Source: Caulobacter rhizosphaerae (lineage in GTDB: Bacteria; Pseudomonadota; Alphaproteobacteria; Caulobacterales; Caulobacteraceae). Taken from it: a stretch of 64,000 nucleotides of DNA. Of this stretch, positions 1 to 8,132 are shown in pieces; the stretch's first letter is position 1; every line of letters starts with the position of its first letter. The stretch lies in the NCBI RefSeq assembly GCF_010977555.1, contig NZ_CP048815.1, forward strand, positions 5,668,419-5,732,418, in the 5' to 3' direction. The notes beneath the pieces were generated by a model that made no database searches, was not told the origin of the DNA, and saw only the letters and a list, made by a program, of their open reading frames with translations. Both the position numbers and the translations under genes were made by a program.

Positions 1-999
1 AAGCTGGATCTGACCCAGGCCGAGGGCGTGGCCGACCTGATCGACGCCGAGACCGACGCCCAACGCCGCCAGGCGCTGGGCCAACTGGGCGGGGCGCTCA
101 GCCAGCGTTACGACGCCTGGCGTGAGCTTCTGGTCCAGGCCTTGGCCATGCTGGAGGCGGCTGTCGACTTCCCGGACGAGGAACTTCCGGAGGATGTGGC
201 GGCCCGGGCCCGGCCCGGCCTGGAAGCGCTGGAGGCGCAGATCGCCGCCGCCCTGGTCGACGCCTCGCGCGGCCGGCGGGTGCGCGACGGCTTCCGCATC
301 GCCTTGGTCGGTTCGCCCAACGCCGGCAAGAGCACGCTGCTGAACGCCCTGGCCGAGCGCGACGCGGCGATCGTGACGTCGACGCCAGGCACCACCCGCG
401 ACGTCATCGAGGTCCCCCTGACCCTGGGCGGCTACAAGACGCTGCTCGCCGATACGGCCGGTCTGCGCGAGACCGAGGACGCCATCGAGGCCGAAGGTGT
501 CCGCCGGGCGCGGGCCTGGGCGGCCGAGGCGGACCTGCGGCTGTGGGTAATCGACGCGGCGATGTTCCACGTGAAACAGAACAACGAGCTGTCGGCGCTC
601 CGGTCAGGTGACTGGGCGGTGGTCAACAAGATCGACTTGGTCGACGCCTATCGGCTGGAGGAGCTGCGCGAGATTCTTGCCGCCCAGGGCTTGAAGGTGA
701 TCGAGATGGCCGCCCGCAAGCCGGACGGAGCGGAAGAGGCGAGGGCGGCCCTGACGTCCCACGTGGTCGAGGCCCTGTCCGGGGCCGAGTTCCCGGCCGC
801 CACGCGGATCCGCCACGCGGAAAGTCTGGTCGAAGCGCGGACCTATATTCAGCGGGCCCTTTCGGATGTCGGGCTGGAGGTCGAACTGGCTGCGGAGGAT
901 GTCCGGTTGGCGACCCGCGCTCTATCGCGGATCACCGGGCGGATCGATCCGGAGGATGTGCTGGATCGCGTGTTTTCAAGCTTCTGCATCGGCAAGTGA
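1..999 (+). CDS. mnmE: tRNA modification GTPase MnmE, 5'-truncated by the window edge
   Basis: With MnmG, MnmE modifies the wobble uridine (U34) of certain tRNAs. The frame is open from base 1 ([13 protein letters not shown]), so the real start lies to the left; 332 residues are visible of about 445 usual in the family, and the N-terminal folate-binding domain is largely missing. Visible are the helical domain, a complete inserted G domain ([10 protein letters not shown]-loop, TTRD, DTAGL, NKID) and the C-terminal CIGK with the conserved Cys. A parS site is embedded in the coding sequence and encodes MFHVKQ between G3 and G4. mnmG follows downstream on the same strand. Confidence 0.97.
   Translation, partial: KLDLTQAEGVADLIDAETDAQRRQALGQLGGALSQRYDAWRELLVQALAMLEAAVDFPDEELPEDVAARARPGLEALEAQIAAALVDASRGRRVRDGFRIALVGSPNAGKSTLLNALAERDAAIVTSTPGTTRDVIEVPLTLGGYKTLLADTAGLRETEDAIEAEGVRRARAWAAEADLRLWVIDAAMFHVKQNNELSALRSGDWAVVNKIDLVDAYRLEELREILAAQGLKVIEMAARKPDGAEEARAALTSHVVEALSGAEFPAATRIRHAESLVEARTYIQRALSDVGLEVELAAEDVRLATRALSRITGRIDPEDVLDRVFSSFCIGK
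563..578. promoter_or_regulatory. parS centromere site inside mnmE
   Basis: tgttccacgtgaaaca matches the ParB consensus tgtttcacgtgaaaca at 15 of 16 positions. It lies in the mnmE reading frame, about 4 kb from parB. ParB is expected to load here and spread. The match to the known consensus is direct; occupancy is inferred. Confidence 0.9.
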
Positions 1000-1015
1000 T
1001 GTTTCACGTGAAACA
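1000..1015. promoter_or_regulatory. parS centromere site just after the mnmE stop
   Basis: Perfect 16-bp match to the palindromic consensus tgtttcacgtgaaaca, starting one base after the mnmE TGA stop; symmetry extends to 18 bp (999-1016). Confidence 0.95.
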
Positions 1016-1058
1016 TCGACTTGAATCATCCACAGGCTGATCACAGATGTCTCGGCGG

Positions 1059-1074
1059 TGTTTCACGTGAAACA
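1059..1074. promoter_or_regulatory. parS centromere site in the mnmE-mnmG gap
   Basis: Second perfect tgtttcacgtgaaaca, 59 bp from the previous one and 78 bp before the mnmG start. Between the two sites tcatccaca (1026-1034) is one base off a DnaA box. Confidence 0.95.
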
Positions 1075-1100
1075 CCCGGGACCGACTCGCCGATCCGGGA

Positions 1101-1116
1101 GGTTCCACGTATAAGG
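1101..1116. promoter_or_regulatory. degenerate parS half-site
   Basis: ggttccacgtataagg keeps the left half and centre of parS (about 11 of 16 matches) but has lost the right arm. It may be a weak ParB site or a decayed copy. Confidence 0.35.
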
Positions 1117-1151
1117 TTGATCACGCCCCCGCCGCGACGGGGGCGTTCGCA

Positions 1152-3020
1152 TTGAGGCGCATCTTGTCCAACACCTGGGATGTCATTGTCATCGGCGGCG
1201 GTCACGCCGGCTGTGAGGCGGCGGCCGCGTCGGCGCGCACGGGCGCGCGCACCTTGCTGCTGACCCACAAGCGCGAGACCGTCGGCGAGATGTCGTGCAA
1301 TCCCGCCATCGGCGGGCTGGGCAAGGGCCATCTGGTCCGCGAAATCGACGCCCTGGACGGCGTGATGGGCCGGATCGGCGACAAGGCCGGCATCCAGTAT
1401 CGGCTGCTGAACCGCTCGAAGGGTCCGGCCGTGCGCGGTCCGCGTTCGCAGATCGACCGCAAGCTCTATCGCGAGGCCATGCAGGCCGAACTGTTCGCCT
1501 ATCCGAACCTCGACGTGATCGCCGCCGCAGCCGAAGACCTGATCGTCGAGGACGGCGCCGTGGCCGGCGTGATCGACGGGGAGGGCGGCGTCTACCGTGC
1601 TTCACGTGTAGTGCTGACCACCGGGACCTTCCTGAAGGGCCTCATCCATCAGGGCGAGACTCGCACGCCGGCCGGCCGGGTCGGCGACGCGCCGTCGATC
1701 GGCCTTTCGGACCGCCTCTACGCCCTGGGCTTCGACATGGGCCGCCTGAAGACCGGCACCCCCGCGCGCCTCGACGGCCGGACCATCGCCTGGGACCGGC
1801 TGGAAATGCAGGCCGCCGACGCCCAGCCCGAGCCGTTCTCGTTCCTGACGACCCACGTGGACGTGCCGCAGATCCAGTGCGGCATCACCTATACGACGGC
1901 CGAGACCCACAGGATCATCGCCGAGCGCCTGGGCGAGTCGGCGGTCTATGGCGGCCGCGCCACGGGGATCGGTCCGCGCTACTGCCCGTCGATCGAGGAC
2001 AAGGTCGTCCGCTTCGCCGACAAGACCAGCCACCAGGTGTTCCTGGAGCCCGAGGGCCTGGACGACCACACGGTCTATCCGAACGGCGTCTCCACTTCGG
2101 TCTCGGCCGAGACCCAGCTGCTGTTCCTGCGCACCATGCCCGGCCTGGAGGCCGTCGAGGTCATCCGGTACGGCTATGCGATCGAGTATGACTATGTCGA
2201 CCCGCGCGAGCTCTACCCGACGCTGGAGACCAAGCGTCTGCCCGGGCTCTACCTGGCCGGCCAGATCAACGGCACGACGGGCTACGAGGAAGCCGGCGCC
2301 CAGGGCCTGATGGCCGGGCTCAACGCGGCCCTGGCCGTGCGGGGCGGGGAACCCGCCGTGTTCGCCCGCGACGAGGCCTATATCGGGGTGATGATCGACG
2401 ACCTGGTCACCCGGGGGGTCACCGAGCCCTATCGCATGTTCACCAGCCGGGCCGAGTTCCGCCTGATCCTGCGGGCCGACAACGCTGACCAGCGCCTGAC
2501 CGACAAGGGGCTGGCCCTGGGGGTCGTGGGTTCTGTCCGGGCCGAGGCCTGGGCCGCGAAGAAGGCCGAGCTGGACGCCGTGCGCGCCTTCGCCCGCTCG
2601 GTCACCCTGACTCCGGCCGAAGCCAATCGGGCCGGTTTCAAGGTCAATCATGACGGCCAGCGTCGCGACGTGCTGGCCATGCTGGCCTTGCCCGACGTCA
2701 CCCTGGACGGGCTGACCGCGGTATGGCCCGAGATCGCCACCTGGAGCGCCGTGGCTCGCGAGCAGATCGAGATCGAAGCCGCCTATGCCGGCTATCTCGA
2801 TCGCCAGCGCAATGACGCCGAGGCGTTCCGCAAGGAAGAGGATCTGCGCCTGCCAGCCGACCTGGACTACGGCCTGGTCGGCAGCCTGTCGAACGAGGTG
2901 CGCGAGAAGCTGGCGCGGGTGAAGCCTATGACCCTGGGCCAGGCGGCCCGGATCGAGGGCGTGACCCCCGGCGCCCTGACGGCCTTGCTGGCCCACGTCC
3001 GCCGATCGAAGGCCGCCTGA
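1152..3020 (+). CDS. mnmG: tRNA uridine-5-carboxymethylaminomethyl modification enzyme MnmG (GidA)
   Basis: FAD-dependent partner of MnmE in forming the cmnm5/nm5 group at U34 of tRNA, in the cytoplasm. The N-terminus carries a dinucleotide-binding [10 protein letters not shown] motif (about residues 16-25) followed by the family motif around [21 protein letters not shown]. Length (622 aa) is normal. The start used is a TTG; another TTG four codons downstream (1164) is possible. The stop overlaps the ATG of rsmG by one base, so the two are probably translationally coupled. A degenerate parS-like string sits inside the gene near 1598. Confidence 0.96.
   Translation: MRRILSNTWDVIVIGGGHAGCEAAAASARTGARTLLLTHKRETVGEMSCNPAIGGLGKGHLVREIDALDGVMGRIGDKAGIQYRLLNRSKGPAVRGPRSQIDRKLYREAMQAELFAYPNLDVIAAAAEDLIVEDGAVAGVIDGEGGVYRASRVVLTTGTFLKGLIHQGETRTPAGRVGDAPSIGLSDRLYALGFDMGRLKTGTPARLDGRTIAWDRLEMQAADAQPEPFSFLTTHVDVPQIQCGITYTTAETHRIIAERLGESAVYGGRATGIGPRYCPSIEDKVVRFADKTSHQVFLEPEGLDDHTVYPNGVSTSVSAETQLLFLRTMPGLEAVEVIRYGYAIEYDYVDPRELYPTLETKRLPGLYLAGQINGTTGYEEAGAQGLMAGLNAALAVRGGEPAVFARDEAYIGVMIDDLVTRGVTEPYRMFTSRAEFRLILRADNADQRLTDKGLALGVVGSVRAEAWAAKKAELDAVRAFARSVTLTPAEANRAGFKVNHDGQRRDVLAMLALPDVTLDGLTAVWPEIATWSAVAREQIEIEAAYAGYLDRQRNDAEAFRKEEDLRLPADLDYGLVGSLSNEVREKLARVKPMTLGQAARIEGVTPGALTALLAHVRRSKAA
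1598..1613. promoter_or_regulatory. degenerate parS-like site inside mnmG
   Basis: tgcttcacgtgtagtg keeps the cttcacgtg core but only about 11 of 16 consensus positions. It is notable only because of the parS cluster 0.6 kb upstream. Confidence 0.25.
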
Positions 3021-3685
3021 TGTCGGTCGCCTCCGCGCCCCTGGTCATCGAGGACCTGGACCCTGTCGACGCCGCCGCTTTCCAGCGGCTGACAGGCTGT
3101 TCGGATGAGCGGCTGGCCGAGCTGACGCGCTTTCAGGCCCTGCTGACCGAGTGGAACGCGGTGATGAACCTGGTGGGCCCAGCGACGATCGCCACCTACT
3201 GGAACCGTCACGCCTGGGACAGCGCCCAGCTGCTGACGCTTGCGCCGCAAGCCCGGACGTGGGCGGACCTGGGGGCGGGCGCCGGCCTGCCGGGCGTGGT
3301 CCTGGCGATCCTGCTGAAGGACATGCCGGGCGCCAAGGTCCATCTGGTCGAGAGCATGGCCAAGCGCTGCCGGTTCCTGCGCGTGGTGGCGGATGAACTG
3401 GCCCTGCCGGTCGAGATCCACAACGCCCGGGCCGAGGACCTGGACCTGAAGGTCGATGTCGTGACCGCCCGGGCCTGCGCGCCGATGGTCAGACTGCTGG
3501 GCTATGCCCAGCCCTACCTGAAGCGTGGTGCGACCGCCTGGTTCCTGAAGGGACAAGATGTCGCGTCCGAATTGGCGGAAGCCGCCACATATTGGAAATT
3601 CGAGTCCGACCTGCGGCCGTCCCTGAGCGACCCGCGTGGCCAGATCGTGCAAGTGAAGGGGCTTAAGAGTGTCCGTAAAGTCTGA
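3020..3685 (+). CDS. rsmG: 16S rRNA (guanine-N7) methyltransferase RsmG (GidB)
   Basis: Transfers a methyl group from SAM to N7 of G527 (E. coli numbering) in 16S rRNA. The Rossmann SAM-binding motif DLGAGAGLPGVVLAI lies near residues 90-105, and WNAVMNLVG upstream is typical of the family. Its length of 221 aa is normal. It overlaps mnmG by 1 nt and parA by 17 nt, so mnmG-rsmG-parA-parB looks like one transcription unit. In streptomycin-selected bacteria, loss of this enzyme gives low-level resistance (family knowledge). Confidence 0.95.
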   Translation: MSVASAPLVIEDLDPVDAAAFQRLTGCSDERLAELTRFQALLTEWNAVMNLVGPATIATYWNRHAWDSAQLLTLAPQARTWADLGAGAGLPGVVLAILLKDMPGAKVHLVESMAKRCRFLRVVADELALPVEIHNARAEDLDLKVDVVTARACAPMVRLLGYAQPYLKRGATAWFLKGQDVASELAEAATYWKFESDLRPSLSDPRGQIVQVKGLKSVRKV

Positions 3686-4481
3686 CCAACCGCTGCGCGT
3701 CCTGGCCATCGCCAACCAGAAGGGCGGGGTCGGTAAGACCACGACGGCGATTAACCTCGGCACCGCCCTAGCGGCCTGCGGCGAGCGCGTGCTGCTGATC
3801 GACGCCGATCCGCAGGGCAACTGCTCGACGGGGCTGGGCATCACCCGCCTGCAGCGCCGCACCACCCTCTATGACGTCCTGATGGGCGAGGCCCCGGTGG
3901 TCGACGCCGCGGTCCGGACCGAACTGCCGGGGCTGGACGTGATCCCGGCCGACGCCGACCTGTCGGGCGTCGAGATCGAGCTGGGCCAGCAGGCCCGGCG
4001 GTCCTATCGCCTGCGCGACGCCCTGGAGCCGCTGCGCGCCAACGGTCCCTACACCTATGTGCTGATCGACTGCCCGCCGTCGCTGAACGTTCTGACGGTC
4101 AACGCCATGACGGCCGCCGACGCGGTGTTCGTGCCGCTGCAGTGCGAGTTCTTCGCCCTGGAGGGCCTGACCCAGCTGATGCGGACCATCGAGCGGGTCC
4201 GTGGCAGCCTCAATCCCAAGCTGGAGATCCAGGGCGTGGTGCTGACCATGTATGATCGCCGCAACAGCCTGTCGGACCAGGTGGCGCGGGATGTCCGGGA
4301 GCACTTCGGCGACAAGGTGTATGACGCGGTCATACCCCGTAACGTCCGGGTGTCGGAGGCGCCGTCCTTCGGTAAGCCCGTGCTGCTCTATGACCTCAAA
4401 TGCGCGGGCAGCCAGGCCTATCTGCGGCTGGCGCGCGAGGTGATCAGCCGCGAGAAGTCACGACTGTCGCAGGCGGCTTGA
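3669..4481 (+). CDS. parA: chromosome partitioning ATPase ParA
   Basis: Nucleoid-binding Walker ATPase whose gradient moves ParB-parS complexes, and so the origin, to the new cell pole. It has the deviant Walker A motif KGGVGKTT near residues 18-25, then DADPQGN and the Walker B-like LIDCPPS. The start is a GTG inside the rsmG reading frame, and the N-terminus MSVKSDQPLRVLAIANQKGG agrees with known ParA proteins. Length is 270 aa. In Caulobacter this pair is essential and acts with the polar proteins PopZ and TipN (established for C. crescentus). Confidence 0.97.
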   Translation: MSVKSDQPLRVLAIANQKGGVGKTTTAINLGTALAACGERVLLIDADPQGNCSTGLGITRLQRRTTLYDVLMGEAPVVDAAVRTELPGLDVIPADADLSGVEIELGQQARRSYRLRDALEPLRANGPYTYVLIDCPPSLNVLTVNAMTAADAVFVPLQCEFFALEGLTQLMRTIERVRGSLNPKLEIQGVVLTMYDRRNSLSDQVARDVREHFGDKVYDAVIPRNVRVSEAPSFGKPVLLYDLKCAGSQAYLRLAREVISREKSRLSQAA

Positions 4482-4567
4482 ACGCCGCCTGAGGATAACC
4501 ATCCAAGTCTTTGTCCAAGTTGAGTGTTGAGCGCGTGAAGGAGTCGGTCGTGGCAGGAGAGCCGGGG

Positions 4568-5461
4568 ATGTCTGAAGGTCGTCGTGGTTTGGGTCGCGGC
4601 CTTTCCGCCTTGCTCGGCGAGGTCGATTCCGCCCCCGCCCAGGCGCCCGGCGACGCCAGCGCCGGCTCGCGGGAAGCCCCGATCGAGCTGATCCGCCGTA
4701 ATCCCGACCAGCCCCGCCGGACCTTCCGCGAGGAAGACCTGGTAGAACTTTCCGACTCGATCCGCGAGAAGGGCGTCCTGCAGCCGATCCTGGTCCGACC
4801 GGCGCCGGGCGCGGCGGGCGAGTACCAGATCGTCGCCGGCGAGCGTCGTTGGCGTGCGGCCCAGCGCGCGGGCCTCAAGACCCTGCCGATCATGGTCCGG
4901 GAACTGGACGACCTGGCGGTGCTGGAAATCGGCATCATCGAGAACGTCCAGCGGGCCGACCTGAACGCGATCGAAGAGGCGCTGAGCTACAAGGTGCTGA
5001 TCGAGAAGTTCGGCCAGACCCAGGAAGGGATCGCCCAGACGGTGGGCAAGAGCCGCAGTCATGTGGCCAACACCCTGCGGCTGCTGGCCCTGCCGGACTC
5101 GGTCCAGGGTTATGTGACGTCCGGCGAGATGACGGCCGGCCACGCCCGGGCGATCGCCACCGCGGCCGATCCGGCGGCGCTGGCCCGAGAGGTCATCGAC
5201 AAGGGCCTGTCGGTCCGCGACACCGAAGCCCTGGCCCGTCGCACCCCGAACGCGGCCGGCGAGGCGCGGGCCAAGTCGAGCGGCGGTCGTCCACCGAAGT
5301 CGAAGGACACCGACACCCAGTCCCTGGAAGCTGACCTGTCGTCGCTGCTCGGCCTGGACGTCGAGATCGACGATCGTGGCGGGGCCGGCGCCCTGACCAT
5401 CCGCTACGCCACGCTCGAGCAACTCGACGACCTCTGCAACCGCCTGACCCGAGGGGCGTGA
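4568..5461 (+). CDS. parB: chromosome partitioning protein ParB (CTPase clamp)
   Basis: Binds parS, loads as a CTP-dependent clamp and spreads; it stimulates ParA and, in Caulobacter, anchors MipZ. The frame is open upstream to a TTG at 4511, but the ATG at 4568 gives MSEGRRGLGRGLSALLGE, the known N-terminus with the ParA-activating peptide, so I use it (297 aa). Visible are GEYQIVAGERRWRAAQRAG (CTP-binding region), IENVQRADLN, a helix-turn-helix (GIAQTVGKSRSHVANTLRLL) and the C-terminal dimerisation segment. It follows parA by 86 bp. Confidence 0.96.
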   Translation: MSEGRRGLGRGLSALLGEVDSAPAQAPGDASAGSREAPIELIRRNPDQPRRTFREEDLVELSDSIREKGVLQPILVRPAPGAAGEYQIVAGERRWRAAQRAGLKTLPIMVRELDDLAVLEIGIIENVQRADLNAIEEALSYKVLIEKFGQTQEGIAQTVGKSRSHVANTLRLLALPDSVQGYVTSGEMTAGHARAIATAADPAALAREVIDKGLSVRDTEALARRTPNAAGEARAKSSGGRPPKSKDTDTQSLEADLSSLLGLDVEIDDRGGAGALTIRYATLEQLDDLCNRLTRGA

Positions 5462-5510
5462 GGCTTCTCGACAGGGTCTTCTGTGGCGCACGGAAGAGGG
5501 CGTTGCCGTA

Positions 5511-5538
5511 GTCCTGTCGGCTGAATTCTCGACAGGAC
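5511..5538. other. inverted repeat downstream of parB
   Basis: Perfect 9-bp arms (gtcctgtcg / cgacaggac) with a 10-nt loop, 50 bp after the parB stop. No T-run follows, so it may be an RNA-stabilising or Rho-linked 3' hairpin rather than an intrinsic terminator. The rest of 5462-5750 is AT-richer than its surroundings and shows no gene I can support. Confidence 0.4.
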
Positions 5539-5750
5539 GCGGTCCAGACAGGCAAAACCTCGATCAAACCTCTGATATTGAAATGGAAATTCCGTTTCGG
5601 GGTCGGATTTTCAAGGACCTCGGCGACTTGGATTTCCACAGCCTATCGCCGGGTCGGTCCTAATTTTTTTTGACAAGACGGCCGACTCGCAGTTTCGCGA
5701 CGGCCAACCGGGCTGAAGCGTCTGATCCGGGCGATGTACGCCCTAATCGC

Positions 5751-6485
5751 TTAGGCCAGGCCCAGCCACCGTCGGAGCGTCCTCAGGATCGAGAAGCCTG
5801 TCGCGTCGGCTTTCGGCCGAGCCGCGGTCACGAGCGACGGACTGGGGGCCGATCCAGCCCTGACGCCCGGGATCGTCGTGGCGTCGTCGATAGCTCGACC
5901 GAACGACCCGGCGGCCGCGAAGGCGCCCTTCACCCGAACCGCCCGGTGACCGGACCAATCGCCATCCTCGCGGGGGACGAAGGGTCCGCCCGCCTCCTCG
6001 AAAAGCCTGGAGTCGCTTTGCTGCGCCTCGCACGCCGGGCAATGGTTCGCCCAGTAGGCGCTCCGGGTCGCCCGGCTGAAAGCCCGCCGATAGCGCGGGG
6101 CCCGCATGATCGCCTGGGCCGCGATCGGGGAGGGCAGGGCGTCGACATGAAAGGCGAAGCGCCAGCCCTCGCCGCCGCCCCAATGGCCCTGGCCCTCGGG
6201 GTCGTCCTGCCAGACGCTGAAATCCTCGAAGCCGGGCGCCATGAGGAAGCCGGCGACGACCGTGTCCTGCTGGCAACGCCAGCACTGATGGGCCGCGGTG
6301 ACCACGTAGGTCTCCAGAGACCTGAGGTTCAGTCCCGGAAGGCCGGGGTCCTGCTCCGGAAACCAGCGCCGGAAGGGCAGGAGGTCCACGCCGTCCGGAA
6401 CATACCAACAGCGGCGCGAGGCCTCCCAGCGCGCGCCCAGGGCCTCGGCCTGGTCCTTTTCCGCATAGGGCACCTTGAGGTCCAT
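5751..6485 (-). CDS. DUF5710 domain protein with two CXXC pairs
   Basis: The N-terminal part (MDLKVPYAEKDQAEALGARW...CWYVPDG) is a DUF5710 domain, a small module often found in plasmid and DNA-processing proteins, of unknown function. Further on, CWRC and CPAC pairs about 90 residues apart could bind zinc. The C-terminal 80 residues are low in recognisable features. The ATG at 6485 is preferred because the domain starts there and aggcgag precedes it; an ATG at 6515 is the alternative. It lies convergent to parB and downstream of holA on the same strand. Function unknown. Confidence 0.7.
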   Translation of the reverse strand: MDLKVPYAEKDQAEALGARWEASRRCWYVPDGVDLLPFRRWFPEQDPGLPGLNLRSLETYVVTAAHQCWRCQQDTVVAGFLMAPGFEDFSVWQDDPEGQGHWGGGEGWRFAFHVDALPSPIAAQAIMRAPRYRRAFSRATRSAYWANHCPACEAQQSDSRLFEEAGGPFVPREDGDWSGHRAVRVKGAFAAAGSFGRAIDDATTIPGVRAGSAPSPSLVTAARPKADATGFSILRTLRRWLGLA

Positions 6486-6554
6486 GATGGCTCGCCTGGG
6501 ATCACCAAAGCTCAAGATAGACGATGGCGGCGGATTACAAAGCTTGGCCGTTCG

Positions 6555-7607
6555 CTACAGCCCCAGCCGCCGCGCCTTGCCGGCGATCTGCAGGGCCAGG
6601 CGCTCGGAGATCAGCTGGTCGGGCGAACCGGAGGTCTTGCAGGCCTTGTCGGCCGCCAGAACCTCCGCCTGGACCAGCAGCAGCTGATCCAGGGTCCAGG
6701 CCCGGGCCTGACGTAGAAACTCCCGCTCGCTCTTCCAGAACACGCCGGAGGCCTTGGCCGCCGCGGCCAGGTCGACGCCGTTCTTGTGCAGGGTCAGGGT
6801 GCGGCGCAGACGGCCCAGGTGGTAGCCCATGGCCCGCACGGCGGCCGGGCCGCCTTCGCCCTCGGCGGCGGCGCGCCGCAGCCCGGCCTGGGCGGGGCCG
6901 ATCCGGCCGCCGAACGCGTCGATGGCGGCGTCGCCCAGCGACGCCTCGGGCTCGACGCCCAGGAAGTCGGTCAGGTCGGCCGGGGTGGCCACCACACCGC
7001 TGCCTGGGCCCAGATAGAGGGCCAGGCGCTCGACCTCGGCCCGGGCCACGCCGCGCTCCTTGGGCAGGCGCGAGACGAACAGGTCCAGGGCCTCGCCGTT
7101 CAGGCTGACCTTGTCCTTGGCCAGGGTTTCCCGCGCCAGGCGGGCCAGATCGCCGGCCTCGTCCTCGTAGCAGGGGATCACCGCCGCGCCGGCGGCCTTC
7201 TCGGCGACCTTGCGCAGGGTGGAGTCGCGGCCTAGGGCCCCGGCCTCGATCAGGAAGAAGGCGTCGGGGTTCAGCTGGCTCTCGACATGGCGGGTCAGGG
7301 CTTCGGCGGCCTGCTTGTCGGGACCGCCCTTTTCGCCGGTCAGGCGCAGGCGCACCAGGCGTCGGCCGCCCATCATCGACAGGGCCGAAAGCTCGTCCTC
7401 GAGCTTGCCGGCCTGGCTGTCCAGGTCGCTTTCGGTCAGCTGGGCGGTGTCGAACGGATCGTCCGGACGCTCGAACAGTTTGTTGGCCAGCTGGTCGGCC
7501 CGGTCGCGCACCACGCCGCGGTCGCGGCCATAGATGACCACGGCGCGGATATCGGCGGCCGGATCCCGCAGGAAGCGTTCGACGTCCGGCCGTTTCGACA
7601 GGATCAT
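6555..7607 (-). CDS. holA: DNA polymerase III subunit delta
   Basis: The delta subunit opens the beta sliding clamp within the clamp-loader complex. The protein is 350 aa, the usual size, and shows the family pattern: an N-terminal AAA-like domain lacking a functional P-loop (AVVIYGRDRGVVRDRADQLA), a middle helical region (ELSALSMMGGRRLVRLR) and the C-terminal collar domain. It starts 9 bp after the lptE stop and closes the leuS-lptE-holA operon, an order conserved in many proteobacteria. Confidence 0.92.
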   Translation of the reverse strand: MILSKRPDVERFLRDPAADIRAVVIYGRDRGVVRDRADQLANKLFERPDDPFDTAQLTESDLDSQAGKLEDELSALSMMGGRRLVRLRLTGEKGGPDKQAAEALTRHVESQLNPDAFFLIEAGALGRDSTLRKVAEKAAGAAVIPCYEDEAGDLARLARETLAKDKVSLNGEALDLFVSRLPKERGVARAEVERLALYLGPGSGVVATPADLTDFLGVEPEASLGDAAIDAFGGRIGPAQAGLRRAAAEGEGGPAAVRAMGYHLGRLRRTLTLHKNGVDLAAAAKASGVFWKSEREFLRQARAWTLDQLLLVQAEVLAADKACKTSGSPDQLISERLALQIAGKARRLGL

Positions 7608-7616
7608 GTCGGGACC

Positions 7617-8129
7617 TTAAGCCTTGGCCTTGCCCGCCAGCCAGGTGGCCAGCTCCAGCTGAATCCGGCGAGCCAGTTCGGTGGCGGCGCGCTCCTGGCT
7701 GTCCTGCTGGGCGGCGATCGAGGCGTAGGGCTGGTCGGCCGAATCATAGGTCACCGCCGCGCTGGTCGTGCCCGCCCGCACCTGCTGCCCGGTCTTGGCG
7801 TCCAGCAGCCGCCAGTTGGCCGTCAGGCTCAGCTCGTAGCGGTTGGCGACATTGTCGACCCGGACCCCCCGCGCGTAGCGCCGCTCCTCGATCGTGTAGA
7901 CCAGGCGGTGCGACGGCAGCAGGTTGACGTTCCGCGCGAAGGCGTCGTCGAGCTTCTCGCGCAACAGATAGCCGGCGCGACCGTCGGCGGCGACCACCTC
8001 GATGGCGCTGAGCCCCTTGGTGACCGACTGGGGGCCGTACAGGGGCGTGAAGCCACAGGACGACAGCGCGAGGGCCGCCACGGCCAGCAGGGCGGCGGAA
8101 ACGGTCTTGGGGAGCAAAAAGCGCGTCAT
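7617..8129 (-). CDS. lptE: LPS assembly lipoprotein LptE
   Basis: Outer-membrane lipoprotein that plugs and supports LptD during lipopolysaccharide insertion. A signal peptide runs to the lipobox LALSSC, with Cys at about residue 26, followed by GFTPLYG, the usual mature N-terminus of LptE. Length 170 aa is normal. The gene lies 3 bp after leuS and 9 bp before holA, which supports the assignment because sequence conservation in this family is low. Confidence 0.88.
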   Translation of the reverse strand: MTRFLLPKTVSAALLAVAALALSSCGFTPLYGPQSVTKGLSAIEVVAADGRAGYLLREKLDDAFARNVNLLPSHRLVYTIEERRYARGVRVDNVANRYELSLTANWRLLDAKTGQQVRAGTTSAAVTYDSADQPYASIAAQQDSQERAATELARRIQLELATWLAGKAKA

Positions 8130-8132
8130 GGA

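Noticed and set aside
753..768. Further parS-like site in mnmE around cccacgtgg
   Set aside because: Only the cacgtg core matches; such hexamers are frequent in this GC-rich sequence.
4511..4567. 19-codon upstream extension of parB from a TTG
   Set aside because: The ATG at 4568 gives the known ParB N-terminus with the ParA-activating peptide.
5670..6716. 348-codon plus-strand frame over the DUF5710 gene and the end of holA
   Set aside because: The minus-strand genes have domain support; the plus frame is Arg/Gly/Ala-rich shadow.
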